A DNA stretch of 39,116 nucleotides, taken from positions 1-39,116 of the forward strand of contig JAADFR010000005.1 of NCBI GenBank assembly GCA_013152755.1. Direction: 5' to 3'. How positions within the stretch are numbered: the stretch's first letter is position 1; every line of letters starts with the position of its first letter. A model generated the notes under the pieces. It did no database searches, had not been told where the DNA came from, and saw only the letters and a program-made list of their open reading frames with translations. The position numbers and the translations under genes were made by a program. Below are positions 24,777 through 33,908 of the stretch, piece by piece. This DNA comes from Alphaproteobacteria bacterium. Its GTDB lineage: Bacteria; Pseudomonadota; Alphaproteobacteria; Sphingomonadales; Emcibacteraceae.

Positions 24777-25427
24777 TTGCGTCCTCTCATGGGGGTGATT
24801 AAGCTGATAGATACGTATGTAAAATATGGATCGCCTGTGGATGATCAGATAAATATAGTGGCAGACTTAATTGCCGGAAAAAAAGGGGCCTTTGAGGGGA
24901 TAATCCGTCAATATGGCGCGCGCCTTTTGCTCAAAGCCACACAAATGTTGGGGAACGCCCCGGATGCCGAGGAATGTGTTCAGGAATGTTACCTTCAGGT
25001 TCACCGCAATATTTCATCGTTCCGGGGGGAGGCTAATCTTTATAGCTGGATGTATAGAATATTGGTCAATGCCTGCCTGAAAAAGATGAAAGCGCGCGCA
25101 GTGAATAACAGCACATCCATTGAATCATTATTACCGGATTTTGATGAGAATAATTGCCGTATTGAACCAAATTGGCCCTCTATCCCTTCCGCAGAGGAAA
25201 TTTTGAGGCGAAATCATACCAAGCGGCAGGTTTTGGCGGCTATTCATTCCCTGCCAGATTCTTATCGGGATATATTGTATCTGCGTGATATTGAGGGCTA
25301 TAACACGGCGGAAGTGGCGCAAATGTTTTCTTTATCCGAGGGGGCAATCAAAGTCCGCCTGCACCGGGCGCGTTCGGCCTTAAAGAAAATCCTCGAACCT
25401 GTGTTTTTGGAAGGATTGGAACAATGA
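24777..25427 (+). CDS. ECF-subfamily RNA polymerase sigma factor
   Basis: Up to 216 residues. The start is uncertain: a TTG at 24777 with AAAAGG two bases upstream, or the ATG at 24789. Sigma region 2 spans about residues 38-105 (LLLKATQMLGNAPDAEECVQ, then FRGEANLYSWMYRILVNACL) and region 4 about 155-205 (LPDSYRDILYLRDIEGYNTA, VAQMFSLSEGAIKVRLHRAR). There is no region 3, as expected for ECF factors. The stop overlaps the anti-sigma start in an ATGA. Two copies of a shared promoter motif flank this gene and its partner, pointing to a local regulon. No copy of that motif faces the sigma gene itself, so autoregulation is not evident. Confidence 0.9.
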   Translation: MRPLMGVIKLIDTYVKYGSPVDDQINIVADLIAGKKGAFEGIIRQYGARLLLKATQMLGNAPDAEECVQECYLQVHRNISSFRGEANLYSWMYRILVNACLKKMKARAVNNSTSIESLLPDFDENNCRIEPNWPSIPSAEEILRRNHTKRQVLAAIHSLPDSYRDILYLRDIEGYNTAEVAQMFSLSEGAIKVRLHRARSALKKILEPVFLEGLEQ

Positions 25428-25726
25428 TCATTCGCAGACAAAAATCCCAAATAGAGAAATGGCTTCTGAAAATGCCGCTGATGATTTCATGCCGGGATTT
25501 TGAGAATTTCATCATTCAGTATCTTGAGGATGAACTGCCCTGGAATAAACGCTTTATTATCAATACTCACCTTAAGGTATGTAAAGAATGCCGTGATTAT
25601 CTGGATGCCTACAGGCTCTCAATGGCGGCAACTAAAGGGGCCTTGGCGCAGGAAGAATTGCCCGAAGTTCCCGAAGACTTGGTTAAAGCTATTTTAGCCG
25701 CCACACAAAATGGTAAAAATGATTAA
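25424..25726 (+). CDS. Soluble zinc-finger anti-sigma factor
   Basis: 100 residues overlapping the sigma stop by four bases. It has the zf-HC2/ZAS pattern: CRDFENFIIQYLEDEL followed by HLKVCKECRDYL, that is His-x3-Cys-x2-Cys plus an upstream Cys. It has no membrane segment, so it acts in the cytoplasm. Soluble ZAS proteins such as RsrA and ChrR release their sigma on redox, thiol or singlet-oxygen stress, but ChrR has an extra cupin domain missing here. The signal is therefore open; oxidative or thiol stress is the nearest analogy. Confidence 0.82.
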   Translation: MIIRRQKSQIEKWLLKMPLMISCRDFENFIIQYLEDELPWNKRFIINTHLKVCKECRDYLDAYRLSMAATKGALAQEELPEVPEDLVKAILAATQNGKND

Positions 25727-25731
25727 TTTAC

Positions 25732-25760
25732 GTAACCTTTTGCTTTGTGGTAGTCTCTAA
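25732..25760 (+). promoter_or_regulatory. Candidate ECF-sigma promoter, rightward copy
   Basis: GTAACCTTTTG (25732-25742), ten bases, then GTCTCTAA (25753-25760). It begins six bases after the anti-sigma stop and matches the leftward copy at 24734-24762 in 18 of 19 motif positions with the same spacing. Start would be near 25767, leaving a leader of about 95 nt before the ATG at 25861. Confidence 0.7.
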
Positions 25761-25774
25761 CCTGCTAACCAAGT

Positions 25775-25790
25775 TTTCGACATATCGAAA
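25775..25790 (+). promoter_or_regulatory. Leader hairpin/palindrome in the ECF target transcript
   Basis: TTTCGA, CATA, TCGAAA: a perfect 6-bp stem with a 4-nt loop, just after the predicted start point. It could stabilise the 5' end or be a DNA operator. Confidence 0.35.
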
Positions 25791-25860
25791 CGATGCCCAA
25801 TAATGTCGGGTATAGTGAATCACACTTTAATCAGGGTCTGAAAAGGCCGGGAGAATATTT

Positions 25861-27423
25861 ATGGATGCCGCATCTCATGCATTAATAATGGCCAGTTTTC
25901 AGGTTTTATCGACCTTCTTTATTGTCGCCACCGGGTTGATTGTGCTGATCATTATTATAATTTTTATTATTGATGTGACACAAACCAAGGATGCCGTGCG
26001 CCGGAATTATCCGGTGTTAGGACGGTTCAGGTATCTTTTCTCCACATTGGGCGAGTTTTTCCGTCAGTATTTCTTCGCCATGGACCGGGAGGAAATGCCC
26101 TTTAATCGGGCTGAGCGGGAATGGGTTGAGCGGGCGGCCAAGGGCCATGATAATACCATTGCCTTTGGCTCTACAAAGAATTTGACCCCGGCGGGTTCTG
26201 TCATATTCGTTAATTGCCCTTTTCCCACATTGCAGGCGGACGCGGTGGAAATGCAGGCTCTGCAAATTGGCCCCTATTGTGAGACACCCTATGATGCGCC
26301 GTCATTTTTTAATATTTCCGGCATGAGCTATGGGGCCTTGTCCACACCGGCTGTTCGGGCCTTGTCCCGTGCGGCAAAACGGGCGGGGTGCTGGATGAAT
26401 ACGGGCGAGGGCGGACTGTCGCCCTATCATCTGGAGGGCGGATGCGACATTGTGATGCAGGTTGGCACCGCTAAATACGGGCTGCGGGATCATCAGGGCA
26501 AACTGTCTGACGAGAAATTAAAACAGGTGGCGGCCCACGCGCAGGTCAGGATGTTTGAGCTGAAAATGAGTCAAGGGGCAAAGCCCGGCAAGGGTGGTAT
26601 CCTGCCCGGCATTAAGGTCACGGCGCAAATTGCCAAAATTCGCGGCATTCCTGAAGGACAGGATTCCATTTCTCCGAACCGTCATCCGGAGATCAATAAT
26701 GTGGGGGATATGCTGGATATGATGGAACATATCCGCCGGGTTACGGGCAAGCCGGTGGGCTTTAAGGCGGTGATCGGCGGGCCCGAATGGATTGCGGAAA
26801 TGTGCGCGGAAATACATCTGCGCGGCATTGAACGGGCCCCGGATTTCATTACCATCGACAGCGGCGACGGCGGTAGTGGGGCCGCGCCCATGCCACTGAT
26901 GGATAATGTGGGGCTGGTGATCAAGGAATCTTTGCCCATGGTGTCTGACGTGCTTCATAAATATGGTTTGAGAGATCGTATTCGGCTGATTTCTTCCGGT
27001 AAGTTAATCACACCGTCCGAGGTGGCCTGGGCCTTGGCGGCGGGGGCTGACTTTGTCACATCCGCACGGGGTTTTATGTTTTCACTGGGCTGTATTCAGG
27101 CTTTGAAATGCAATAAAAATACCTGCCCGACAGGCATTACTACCCATAATCTCCGCCTGCAAAAAGGCCTGAACCCCGAAGACAAGGCGGTCAAGGCTGC
27201 CAGCTATTGTAAAAATATAATCCATGAGGTCCAAACCATATCCCACTCATGCGGCGTCAGCCGTCCCCGTTTGTTGGGGCGCAGGCATGTGCGCGTTGTA
27301 CAGGGAACCGGCATGTCCGTGCCTATGGATGTGCTGTACCCGCGCCCTGATATTTTGCCCGAGTATCAGGAATTTACCAAAGAAATGACGCCAGAAGAAG
27401 AAAATAGCGGGCATCGTGCCTGA
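25861..27423 (+). CDS. FMN-binding glutamate-synthase-like protein, membrane-anchored
   Basis: 520 residues. A hydrophobic helix at about residues 15-38 anchors it; the rest is the FMN/iron-sulfur domain of glutamate synthase large subunit. Motifs include TGEGGLSPYHL, MSQGAKPGKGGILPG, SPNRHPEINNVGDM and TIDSGDGGSGAAPM. The 3Fe-4S cysteines are present with GltB spacing: Cys411, Cys417 and Cys422 (C-x5-C-x4-C). The glutaminase domain of GltB is absent, so it is not a complete glutamate synthase; stand-alone forms are widespread and their reaction is largely unsettled. It heads a three-gene unit with a ThDP enzyme and an aldehyde dehydrogenase behind a candidate ECF promoter. Confidence 0.85.
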   Translation: MDAASHALIMASFQVLSTFFIVATGLIVLIIIIIFIIDVTQTKDAVRRNYPVLGRFRYLFSTLGEFFRQYFFAMDREEMPFNRAEREWVERAAKGHDNTIAFGSTKNLTPAGSVIFVNCPFPTLQADAVEMQALQIGPYCETPYDAPSFFNISGMSYGALSTPAVRALSRAAKRAGCWMNTGEGGLSPYHLEGGCDIVMQVGTAKYGLRDHQGKLSDEKLKQVAAHAQVRMFELKMSQGAKPGKGGILPGIKVTAQIAKIRGIPEGQDSISPNRHPEINNVGDMLDMMEHIRRVTGKPVGFKAVIGGPEWIAEMCAEIHLRGIERAPDFITIDSGDGGSGAAPMPLMDNVGLVIKESLPMVSDVLHKYGLRDRIRLISSGKLITPSEVAWALAAGADFVTSARGFMFSLGCIQALKCNKNTCPTGITTHNLRLQKGLNPEDKAVKAASYCKNIIHEVQTISHSCGVSRPRLLGRRHVRVVQGTGMSVPMDVLYPRPDILPEYQEFTKEMTPEEENSGHRA

Positions 27424-27439
27424 AAATAAGGAAAACCAT

Positions 27440-29092
27440 ATGAACAAAGTTACAAAAGCATCAGACCTGTTTGTACGCGCATTGGAAGCAGAGGGCGTTG
27501 AATATATATTTGCGGTTCCGGGTGAGGAAAACCTGGATATGGTTGAGTCCCTGCGCACCTCAACGATCAGGCTTATCCTGACCCGCCATGAGCAGGGGGC
27601 GGGTTTCATGGCCGCCACCTACGGGCGTCTGACGGGCAAGGCCGGGGTCTGTATGGCGACCCTCGGGCCGGGGGCGACCAATCTTGCCACACCTGCGGCC
27701 TATGCCCAGTTGGGCGGTATGCCCCTGATTATGATTACGGGCCAAAAACCAATCATGAAATCCAAACAGGGCCAGTTTCAGATTGTGGATATTGTCAGCC
27801 TTTTTGATCCGATCTGTAAAATGTCGAAACAGATCGTTCACGGTAATTCTATTCCGTCTTTGGTGCGCGAGGCCTTTCGTATGGCAGAGGAAGAACGGCC
27901 GGGCGCGGTCTTGCTTGAACTGCCGGAGGACATTGCCGAGGAAAAGACAGACGAGCCGGTACTGCCGCCCCATCCGCGTTATTATGCGGTGGCTGGTGAC
28001 CGGGTTCTTGATCAGGCGGCAGACCTGATCAAGGCCGCAAAATTGCCCTTGATTTTAATTGGTGCCGGGGCAAACCGCAAAGATGCCCGGGACAAGCTCA
28101 GTGACTTTATCCATACCACCGGCATACCCTTTTTCAATACCCAAATGGGCAAAGGGGTGGTGGATGAACGGTCCGACCTTTTCCTTGGTACGGCGGCCTT
28201 GTCATCGGGGGATTATCTGCATTGTGCCATTGACCGGGCGGATCTGATTATCAATATCGGCCATGATGTGGTTGAAAAGCCGCCGTTCTTTATGGAGAAA
28301 GGCGGCAAAAAGGTCATTCATGTTAATTATAAATCGGCGCAGGTCGATCAGGTTTATTTCCCCCAAATTGAAGTTGTCGGTGATCTGGCCCGTTCCATGG
28401 AGTGCCTTCAGGAAAAGCTGGGCGGCGTAGTGACATTTGACAAATCCTATTTTGAAAAAGTACGTGGTGAAGTGGAAAGCCATACCACAGAGGGTATTGA
28501 TGACCCGCGTTTTCCTATTTTCCCCCAACGCTTCGTTGCCGACACGCGAAAAGTCATGGGCGATAAGGATATTATCGCGCTGGATAACGGCATCTATAAA
28601 ATCTGGTTTGCCCGCAATTACAAGGCCTATCAGCCCAACACGGTTTTGCTGGATAATGCGCTGGCGACCATGGGGGCGGGCTTGTCCTCGGCCATGATGG
28701 CGGCTATGCTCTATCCGAAACGGCGGGTGATGGCCATCTGCGGCGACGGCGGGTTTATGATGAACAGTCAGGAAATGGAAACGGCGGTGCGGCTTGGCCT
28801 TAATCTGGTGGTTATGGTGCTCAATGACAACGCGTACGGTATGATAAGATGGAAACAGGCGGGCGGTGGTTTTCCGGATTGGGGACTTGAGTTCGGCAAT
28901 CCGGACTTTGTAAAATATGCCGACAGTTACGGGGCCACCGGACACCGGATTACAGCCACGGATGATTTGGTTCCGACCCTTGAAGCGGCGTTCGCGGCAG
29001 GCGGGGTTCATCTGGTTGAGATTCCGGTTGATTATTCGGAAAATCAGAAAGTCCTGATTGATGATTTGGCGAAAAAGGTATGTTTGATATGA
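27440..29092 (+). CDS. ThDP-dependent acetolactate-synthase-like enzyme
   Basis: 550 residues from the ATG at 27440, which has AAGGA in front; an in-frame upstream codon at 27416 lies inside the preceding gene. Glu51 in TRHEQ activates the thiamine diphosphate, and AICGDGGFMMNSQEME with NDNAYGMI is the ThDP/Mg site. The N-terminus (IFAVPGEENLDMVESL) and the general layout match acetolactate synthase large subunits. No regulatory small subunit is encoded nearby, so a catabolic acetolactate synthase or another 2-oxoacid carboligase/decarboxylase is as likely as branched-chain amino-acid synthesis. If it decarboxylates, its product aldehyde could go to the next enzyme (inference). Confidence 0.85.
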   Translation: MNKVTKASDLFVRALEAEGVEYIFAVPGEENLDMVESLRTSTIRLILTRHEQGAGFMAATYGRLTGKAGVCMATLGPGATNLATPAAYAQLGGMPLIMITGQKPIMKSKQGQFQIVDIVSLFDPICKMSKQIVHGNSIPSLVREAFRMAEEERPGAVLLELPEDIAEEKTDEPVLPPHPRYYAVAGDRVLDQAADLIKAAKLPLILIGAGANRKDARDKLSDFIHTTGIPFFNTQMGKGVVDERSDLFLGTAALSSGDYLHCAIDRADLIINIGHDVVEKPPFFMEKGGKKVIHVNYKSAQVDQVYFPQIEVVGDLARSMECLQEKLGGVVTFDKSYFEKVRGEVESHTTEGIDDPRFPIFPQRFVADTRKVMGDKDIIALDNGIYKIWFARNYKAYQPNTVLLDNALATMGAGLSSAMMAAMLYPKRRVMAICGDGGFMMNSQEMETAVRLGLNLVVMVLNDNAYGMIRWKQAGGGFPDWGLEFGNPDFVKYADSYGATGHRITATDDLVPTLEAAFAAGGVHLVEIPVDYSENQKVLIDDLAKKVCLI

Positions 29093-30483
29093 CACAGGGG
29101 CAAAAAACACTAGACGTCTTCAATCCCTTTGATCACAGCCTGATTGGCACCGTGCCGCTCAGGGATTGGGCTGAAATAGACGGTTATCTGGAGGATGCCC
29201 ATAATTTATACCGCAACCGCCAAAATTGGCTCCCGGCTTATGAGCGTATTGAGATACTGAAAAAAACAGCCAAAATTATGGAAGGCCGCTTTGAGGAGCT
29301 GGCCTTCCAGATTGCCAATGAAGGCGGCAAGCCTCTGAAAGACGCCCGGGTGGAAGTCACGCGGGCCATTGATGGTGTCGGCATCTGTATCAAGGAATTA
29401 TCCCATATGGGCGGTCAGGAAATCCCCATGGACCTTACCGCTGCCGGGGCCGGACATCTGGCCTTCACCATGCGGGAACCTATTGGCCCCGTGGTGGCCA
29501 TATCGGCCTTTAACCATCCTCTGAACCTGATCGTTCATCAGGTTGCGCCGGCGGTGGCCGTGGGCTGCCCGGTGCTTGTCAAGCCGGCGGGCGATACGCC
29601 GCTGTCCTGTAAGGCCTTTGTCGATATTCTATATGAGGCCGGATTGCCGGAGGAATGGTGCCGTTTTGCCGCCTGTGATATTGCCACGGCGGAGCGTATG
29701 ATCACGGATCCCAGAACGGCATTTTTTAGTTTCATTGGCTCTGGCAAAGTAGGCTGGATGTTGCGCTCAAAATTGGCGCCGGGCACGCGCTGCGCCCTGG
29801 AGCATGGCGGCGTGGCCCCGGTGATTGTCGATGACAGTGCCGATTTGACCATGATGATCCCCAGTTTGCTTAAGGGGGCCTTTTACCATTCCGGGCAGGT
29901 CTGCGTTTCCGTACAGCGTATTTTTGCCCCCCGTCATCAGGCTCAGGACATCGCACAGGCCCTTGCCGATGGGGCGTCACAGCTTGTCGTGGGCAATGCC
30001 ATTTTGGAAGAGACTGATTGCGGGCCGTTAATCCGCCCTGCCGAAGTGGACAGGGTGTCTGAATGGGTGGATGAGGCCGTGTTCGGCGGAGCGGAATTGC
30101 TCACCGGCGGTAAAAAATTGTCGGAGGCGACCTATGCGCCAACGGTTCTGCTCAATCCGGCGGAAAATGCCCGGGTGACCCGCGCGGAAATCTTTGGCCC
30201 GGTGGCGTGCGTATATGGCTATGACAGCATGGATGAGGCCATTGAAAAGGCCAATGGTCTGCCTTTTGCGTTTCAGGCATCGGTATTTACCCAAAATCTG
30301 GACCGGGCCATGAAGGCCATACGGGAGCTTGATGCCACGGCGGTGATGGTCAATGACCATACGGCCTTTCGGGTGGATTGGATGCCCTTTGCGGGCCGCC
30401 GTCAATCGGGATATAATACCGGGGGCATTGGCTATACAATGCATGACATGACCCAGGATAAAATGGCCGTTATAAAATTATAA
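29080..30483 (+). CDS. NAD(P)-dependent aldehyde dehydrogenase
   Basis: 467 residues. The start at 29080 overlaps the ThDP enzyme by 13 bases; a second in-frame ATG at 29089 is also possible. The catalytic base Glu241 (CALEHGG) and nucleophile Cys275 (SGQVCVSVQRI) are 34 residues apart, as in classic ALDHs. AFNHPLNLIVHQVAPA and FIGSGKVGW are the cofactor-site motifs, and EIFGPVACVY is the C-terminal signature. LEHGG replaces the usual LELGG, a variant seen in lactaldehyde/succinate-semialdehyde-type enzymes. The substrate aldehyde is unknown; it may be made by the overlapping ThDP gene. It ends 36 bases from the converging dnaJ stop. Confidence 0.92.
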   Translation: MFDMTQGQKTLDVFNPFDHSLIGTVPLRDWAEIDGYLEDAHNLYRNRQNWLPAYERIEILKKTAKIMEGRFEELAFQIANEGGKPLKDARVEVTRAIDGVGICIKELSHMGGQEIPMDLTAAGAGHLAFTMREPIGPVVAISAFNHPLNLIVHQVAPAVAVGCPVLVKPAGDTPLSCKAFVDILYEAGLPEEWCRFAACDIATAERMITDPRTAFFSFIGSGKVGWMLRSKLAPGTRCALEHGGVAPVIVDDSADLTMMIPSLLKGAFYHSGQVCVSVQRIFAPRHQAQDIAQALADGASQLVVGNAILEETDCGPLIRPAEVDRVSEWVDEAVFGGAELLTGGKKLSEATYAPTVLLNPAENARVTRAEIFGPVACVYGYDSMDEAIEKANGLPFAFQASVFTQNLDRAMKAIRELDATAVMVNDHTAFRVDWMPFAGRRQSGYNTGGIGYTMHDMTQDKMAVIKL

Positions 30484-30518
30484 TCCTGTAAATCTGGCCC
30501 TAGAATCAAGTCCTAAAA

Positions 30519-31643
30519 TTATGTAAGGTCGTCCCACAGTTCCTTGACCTTGTTAAAGAAACCTGATGATTCCGGGCTGACATTATCGCCGCATTCGTTG
30601 GCAAAGGCTCTGAGCAGCTCTTTTTGCTTTTTGGTCATATTGACCGGGGTTTCGACCGTGGTCTGGATAACCATATCACCGAACTGTGTGGAATGGAGAA
30701 CCGGCATACCCTTGCCGCGCAGGCGGTATTGCTTGCCGGTTTGGTTGCCCGCACTGATTTTAACTTTGGCTTTCTTACCGTTCACGGTTGGCACATTAAT
30801 CTCACCGCCCAGCGCCGCTGTGGTCAGCGCAATGGGGACTTCACAGAAGATGGTCGCGCCGTCCCGCTGGAATATGGGGTGATATTCGATGGAAATAAAG
30901 ATGTAAAGATCGCCGCTGGGGCCATTCTTCGCGCCGCTTTCGCCTTCGCCCTGAAGCCGGATGCGGGTGCCGTCCTCTACCCCGGCAGGGATTTTGACCG
31001 ACAGAGATTTATTCTTTTGCTTTTGTCCGGTGCCATGACAGTCCTGGCAAGGGTCGGAGATAACCTGTCCCTGTCCCTGACATCTGGGGCAGGTGCGTTC
31101 CACGGTGAAGAAACCCTGTTGGGTTCTGACCTTGCCGATGCCGCCGCATCCGCCGCAGGTTTCCGGTTTAGAGCCTTCACAGGAACCGGAGCCCTCACAA
31201 CAACTACAGGTGATCGTGGTCGGGATGGTAATCTTTTCTTCCTTGCCGGTGAAGGCATCTTCCAGCGTGATGGTCAGATTATAGCGCAGGTCCGCGCCCC
31301 GGCTTGGGCCGCCGCGCTGTTGGCTGCGCCCGCCGCCCATGCCAAACAGGTCTTCAAAAATATCGGAAAAACTATTGTCAAAGCCGCCGCCCATACCGCC
31401 GCCGCCCATACCGCCATTTTCAAAGGCCGCATGGCCATATTGATCATAGGCCGCCCGTTTCTGGCCGTCCTTTAAAATATCATAGGCTTCGCTGATTTCC
31501 TTGAATTTGGCCTCGGCGGCGGCATCGCCCGGATTGCGGTCCGGGTGATATTGCATGGCCTTCTTGCGGTAGGATTTTTTCAAATCCGCCTCAGATGCGC
31601 CGCGCTCTACTTCAAGTATTTCGTAATAACAGATCTTTGCCAT
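30519..31643 (-). CDS. dnaJ: Hsp40 co-chaperone DnaJ
   Basis: 374 residues, full length. Order: J domain with the HPD motif (QYHPDRNPG, residues 32-40), a Gly/Met-rich linker (GGGMGGG), the zinc domain with four repeats ([32 protein letters not shown]), then the two substrate-binding beta domains. It stimulates DnaK ATPase and delivers unfolded clients in the cytoplasm. It lies 108 bases downstream of dnaK on the same strand, with a strong hairpin between, so it is probably transcribed with dnaK from the heat-shock promoter. Confidence 0.98.
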   Translation of the reverse strand: MAKICYYEILEVERGASEADLKKSYRKKAMQYHPDRNPGDAAAEAKFKEISEAYDILKDGQKRAAYDQYGHAAFENGGMGGGGMGGGFDNSFSDIFEDLFGMGGGRSQQRGGPSRGADLRYNLTITLEDAFTGKEEKITIPTTITCSCCEGSGSCEGSKPETCGGCGGIGKVRTQQGFFTVERTCPRCQGQGQVISDPCQDCHGTGQKQKNKSLSVKIPAGVEDGTRIRLQGEGESGAKNGPSGDLYIFISIEYHPIFQRDGATIFCEVPIALTTAALGGEINVPTVNGKKAKVKISAGNQTGKQYRLRGKGMPVLHSTQFGDMVIQTTVETPVNMTKKQKELLRAFANECGDNVSPESSGFFNKVKELWDDLT

Positions 31644-31673
31644 GATACTTCCGGTATTCTACCCCACATGTCT

Positions 31674-31702
31674 ATGCCGTCCTGCACAGGGCAGAACGGC
31701 AT
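31674..31702 (-). promoter_or_regulatory. Hairpin between dnaK and dnaJ
   Basis: ATGCCGT and ACGGCAT form the outer 7-bp stem and CTGC/GCAG an inner stem around a 5-nt loop, separated by one mismatched pair. No T-run follows, so partial termination or an RNA-processing/stability element that lowers dnaJ relative to dnaK is more likely than full termination. Confidence 0.5.
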
Positions 31703-31751
31703 TAAGTCATGTGTATGTGTGATGATAATATAATTTAATCATGAGATGAAA

Positions 31752-33662
31752 TTATTTCTTATCGTCATCAACTTCTTCAAAGTCAGCGTCAACCACATCA
31801 TCGTCGGCTGCGGTGGTGGCTTCTTCAGCCCCCTCTGCGCCGGCACCGGCGTCTGCGGCCTGATCCTTATAGACCGCCTCGCCAAGTTTCATGGACGCCT
31901 GTTGCAGGGTTTCAAGGGCTGCCTTAATGGCGGCGACATCTTCGCCCTCGGCGGCTGTCTTGACCGCCTTGACCGCATCCTCGATGGCGGTTTTATCTGC
32001 CGCATCAATTTTGTCACCATGCTCTTTCAACTGGCTTTCCGCAGAATGGGCCGCACCTTCGGCCTGATTGCGGGTTTCCACCAGTTCCCGGCGTTTCTTG
32101 TCTTCTTCGGCATTAGCTTCGGCGTCTTTGACCATTTTCTCAATGTCATCGTCGCTGAGACCGCCGGAAGCCTGAATGCGGATCTGCTGTTCCTTGCCCG
32201 TGCCTTTATCCTTGGCAGACACATTGACGATGCCGTTGGCATCAATGTCAAAGGTAACCTCTACCTGCGGGACACCGCGCGGGGCCGCTGGAATACCCAC
32301 CAGATCAAACTGGCCGAGCATTTTGTTATCGGCGGCCATTTCACGCTCACCCTGAAAGACCCGGATGGTCACGGCAGACTGGTTGTCTTCTGCTGTGGAG
32401 AAAGTCTGGGACTTTTTGGTTGGGATCGTTGTATTGCGATCAATGAGCCGGGTGAAAACACCGCCCAATGTTTCGATACCCAGTGACAGCGGGGTCACAT
32501 CCAGCAACAATACATCTTTCACATCACCCTGAAGCACACCGGCCTGAATAGCGGCGCCCATGGCGACCACTTCGTCCGGGTTAACGCCCTTATGAGGCTC
32601 GCGACCAAAGAAATCCTTGACCACTTCGGTGATTTTAGGCATGCGGGTCATACCGCCAACCATGACAACTTCGTCAATTTCACCCGCCGTCAGGCCCGCA
32701 TCTTTCAAAGCAGCCTTACAGGGGGCAATGGTCCGCTGAACAAAATCCTTCACCAGTTCTTCGAACTTGGCGCGGGTCAGTTTCAGGGTCAAATGCTTTG
32801 GTCCGGAGGCATCGGCCGTGATGAAGGGCAGATTGATTTCAGTCTGCTGGGCACTAGATAGCTCAATCTTGGCCTTTTCAGCGGCTTCTTTCAACCGTTG
32901 AAGCGCCATATTGTCTGCTTTCAGGTCAATGCCCTGGTCTTTCTTGAATTCATCGGCCAGATATTCCACCAGACGCATGTCAAAGTCTTCACCGCCAAGG
33001 AAGGTATCGCCGTTGGTGGATTTTACTTCAAAAACGCCGTCGCCGATTTCAAGAATGGACACGTCGAACGTTCCGCCGCCAAGGTCAAACACGGCGATGG
33101 TCTTGCCGTCTTCCTTGTCCATACCGTATGCCAGTGCGGCAGCGGTTGGCTCATTGATGATCCGCAGAACCTCAAGGCCGGCAATCTTGCCCGCATCCTT
33201 GGTGGCCTGACGCTGGGCATCATTAAAGTAGGCCGGGACCGTGATGACGGCCTGATCCACACTTTCGCCCAGATAATCTTCGGCGGTTTCTTTCATTTTC
33301 TGCAAAATAAAGGCAGACACCTGACTGGGGCTGTATTCTTCGCCCTGTGCCTCAACCCATGCATCGCCATTGTCGGCTTTGATGATCTTGTAAGGCACCA
33401 TTTCGATGTCTTTTTGTGTTGCCTTGTCATCAAATGTCCGGCCAATAAGCCGTTTGATGGCAAACAATGTGTTTTCCGCATTGGTCACTGCCTGACGTTT
33501 CGCCGGTTGTCCAACCAGCTTTTCACCGTCCGAAGTGAAGGCAACCATAGAAGGCGTTGTTCTGCCGCCTTCTGCGTTTTCGATTACTTTTGGCTTTGCG
33601 CCGTCCATGATTGAGATACACGAATTCGTCGTACCCAAGTCAATTCCGATAACTTTACCCAT
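31752..33662 (-). CDS. dnaK: Hsp70 chaperone DnaK
   Basis: 636 residues, full length. [17 protein letters not shown], the phosphate-1 loop, opens the protein; [17 protein letters not shown] and [15 protein letters not shown] follow, then [20 protein letters not shown] and GGMTRMPKI complete the ATPase domain. The linker [13 protein letters not shown] leads into the peptide-binding domain, the lid, and an acidic tail ending [13 protein letters not shown]. It folds and refolds cytoplasmic proteins with DnaJ and GrpE. A heat-shock sigma promoter lies 88 bases upstream. Confidence 0.99.
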   Translation of the reverse strand: MGKVIGIDLGTTNSCISIMDGAKPKVIENAEGGRTTPSMVAFTSDGEKLVGQPAKRQAVTNAENTLFAIKRLIGRTFDDKATQKDIEMVPYKIIKADNGDAWVEAQGEEYSPSQVSAFILQKMKETAEDYLGESVDQAVITVPAYFNDAQRQATKDAGKIAGLEVLRIINEPTAAALAYGMDKEDGKTIAVFDLGGGTFDVSILEIGDGVFEVKSTNGDTFLGGEDFDMRLVEYLADEFKKDQGIDLKADNMALQRLKEAAEKAKIELSSAQQTEINLPFITADASGPKHLTLKLTRAKFEELVKDFVQRTIAPCKAALKDAGLTAGEIDEVVMVGGMTRMPKITEVVKDFFGREPHKGVNPDEVVAMGAAIQAGVLQGDVKDVLLLDVTPLSLGIETLGGVFTRLIDRNTTIPTKKSQTFSTAEDNQSAVTIRVFQGEREMAADNKMLGQFDLVGIPAAPRGVPQVEVTFDIDANGIVNVSAKDKGTGKEQQIRIQASGGLSDDDIEKMVKDAEANAEEDKKRRELVETRNQAEGAAHSAESQLKEHGDKIDAADKTAIEDAVKAVKTAAEGEDVAAIKAALETLQQASMKLGEAVYKDQAADAGAGAEGAEEATTAADDDVVDADFEEVDDDKK

Positions 33663-33749
33663 ACTATCCTCTTGTCCTTATCTAAGAGCCCATTCCCAGC
33701 CAGTATGGCCTGAGTTCGTGGCTCGTCGTTTTACTAACAGTTCATGGAG

Positions 33750-33780
33750 GTTATATAAGCCCATTTTTTAGCACTGCAAG
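33750..33780 (-). promoter_or_regulatory. RpoH (sigma-32) promoter of dnaKJ
   Basis: On the minus strand CTTG (33780-33777), 17 bases, then CTTATATAAC (33759-33750), matching the alphaproteobacterial RpoH pattern CTTG-N17/18-CYTATNT except for the last base. The start would be near 33743, giving a leader of about 80 nt. TATATA with a TTGCAG -35 could also serve the housekeeping sigma. Confidence 0.7.
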
Positions 33781-33908
33781 GGTTAAAGACAAGTTTTCTG
33801 TATTTTTACCTGTCATGTTGCCTTAAAAAAGTCTTACGCTATATTTACTATTTTGATATTGATAAAATCATGAGATTACAGGGCTTAAAAAGAAGGTGAA
33901 AATCAATA

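Noticed and set aside
28202-29110. 302-codon minus-strand ORF opposite the ThDP enzyme
   Set aside because: It lies entirely opposite a gene with intact ThDP motifs and has no ribosome-binding site or family features.
30624-31475. 283-codon plus-strand ORF opposite dnaJ
   Set aside because: It is the antisense shadow of a full-length, motif-rich dnaJ, and its product has no recognisable domain.
32898-33614. 238-codon plus-strand ORF opposite dnaK
   Set aside because: Antisense shadow of dnaK; the composition follows from dnaK codon use.
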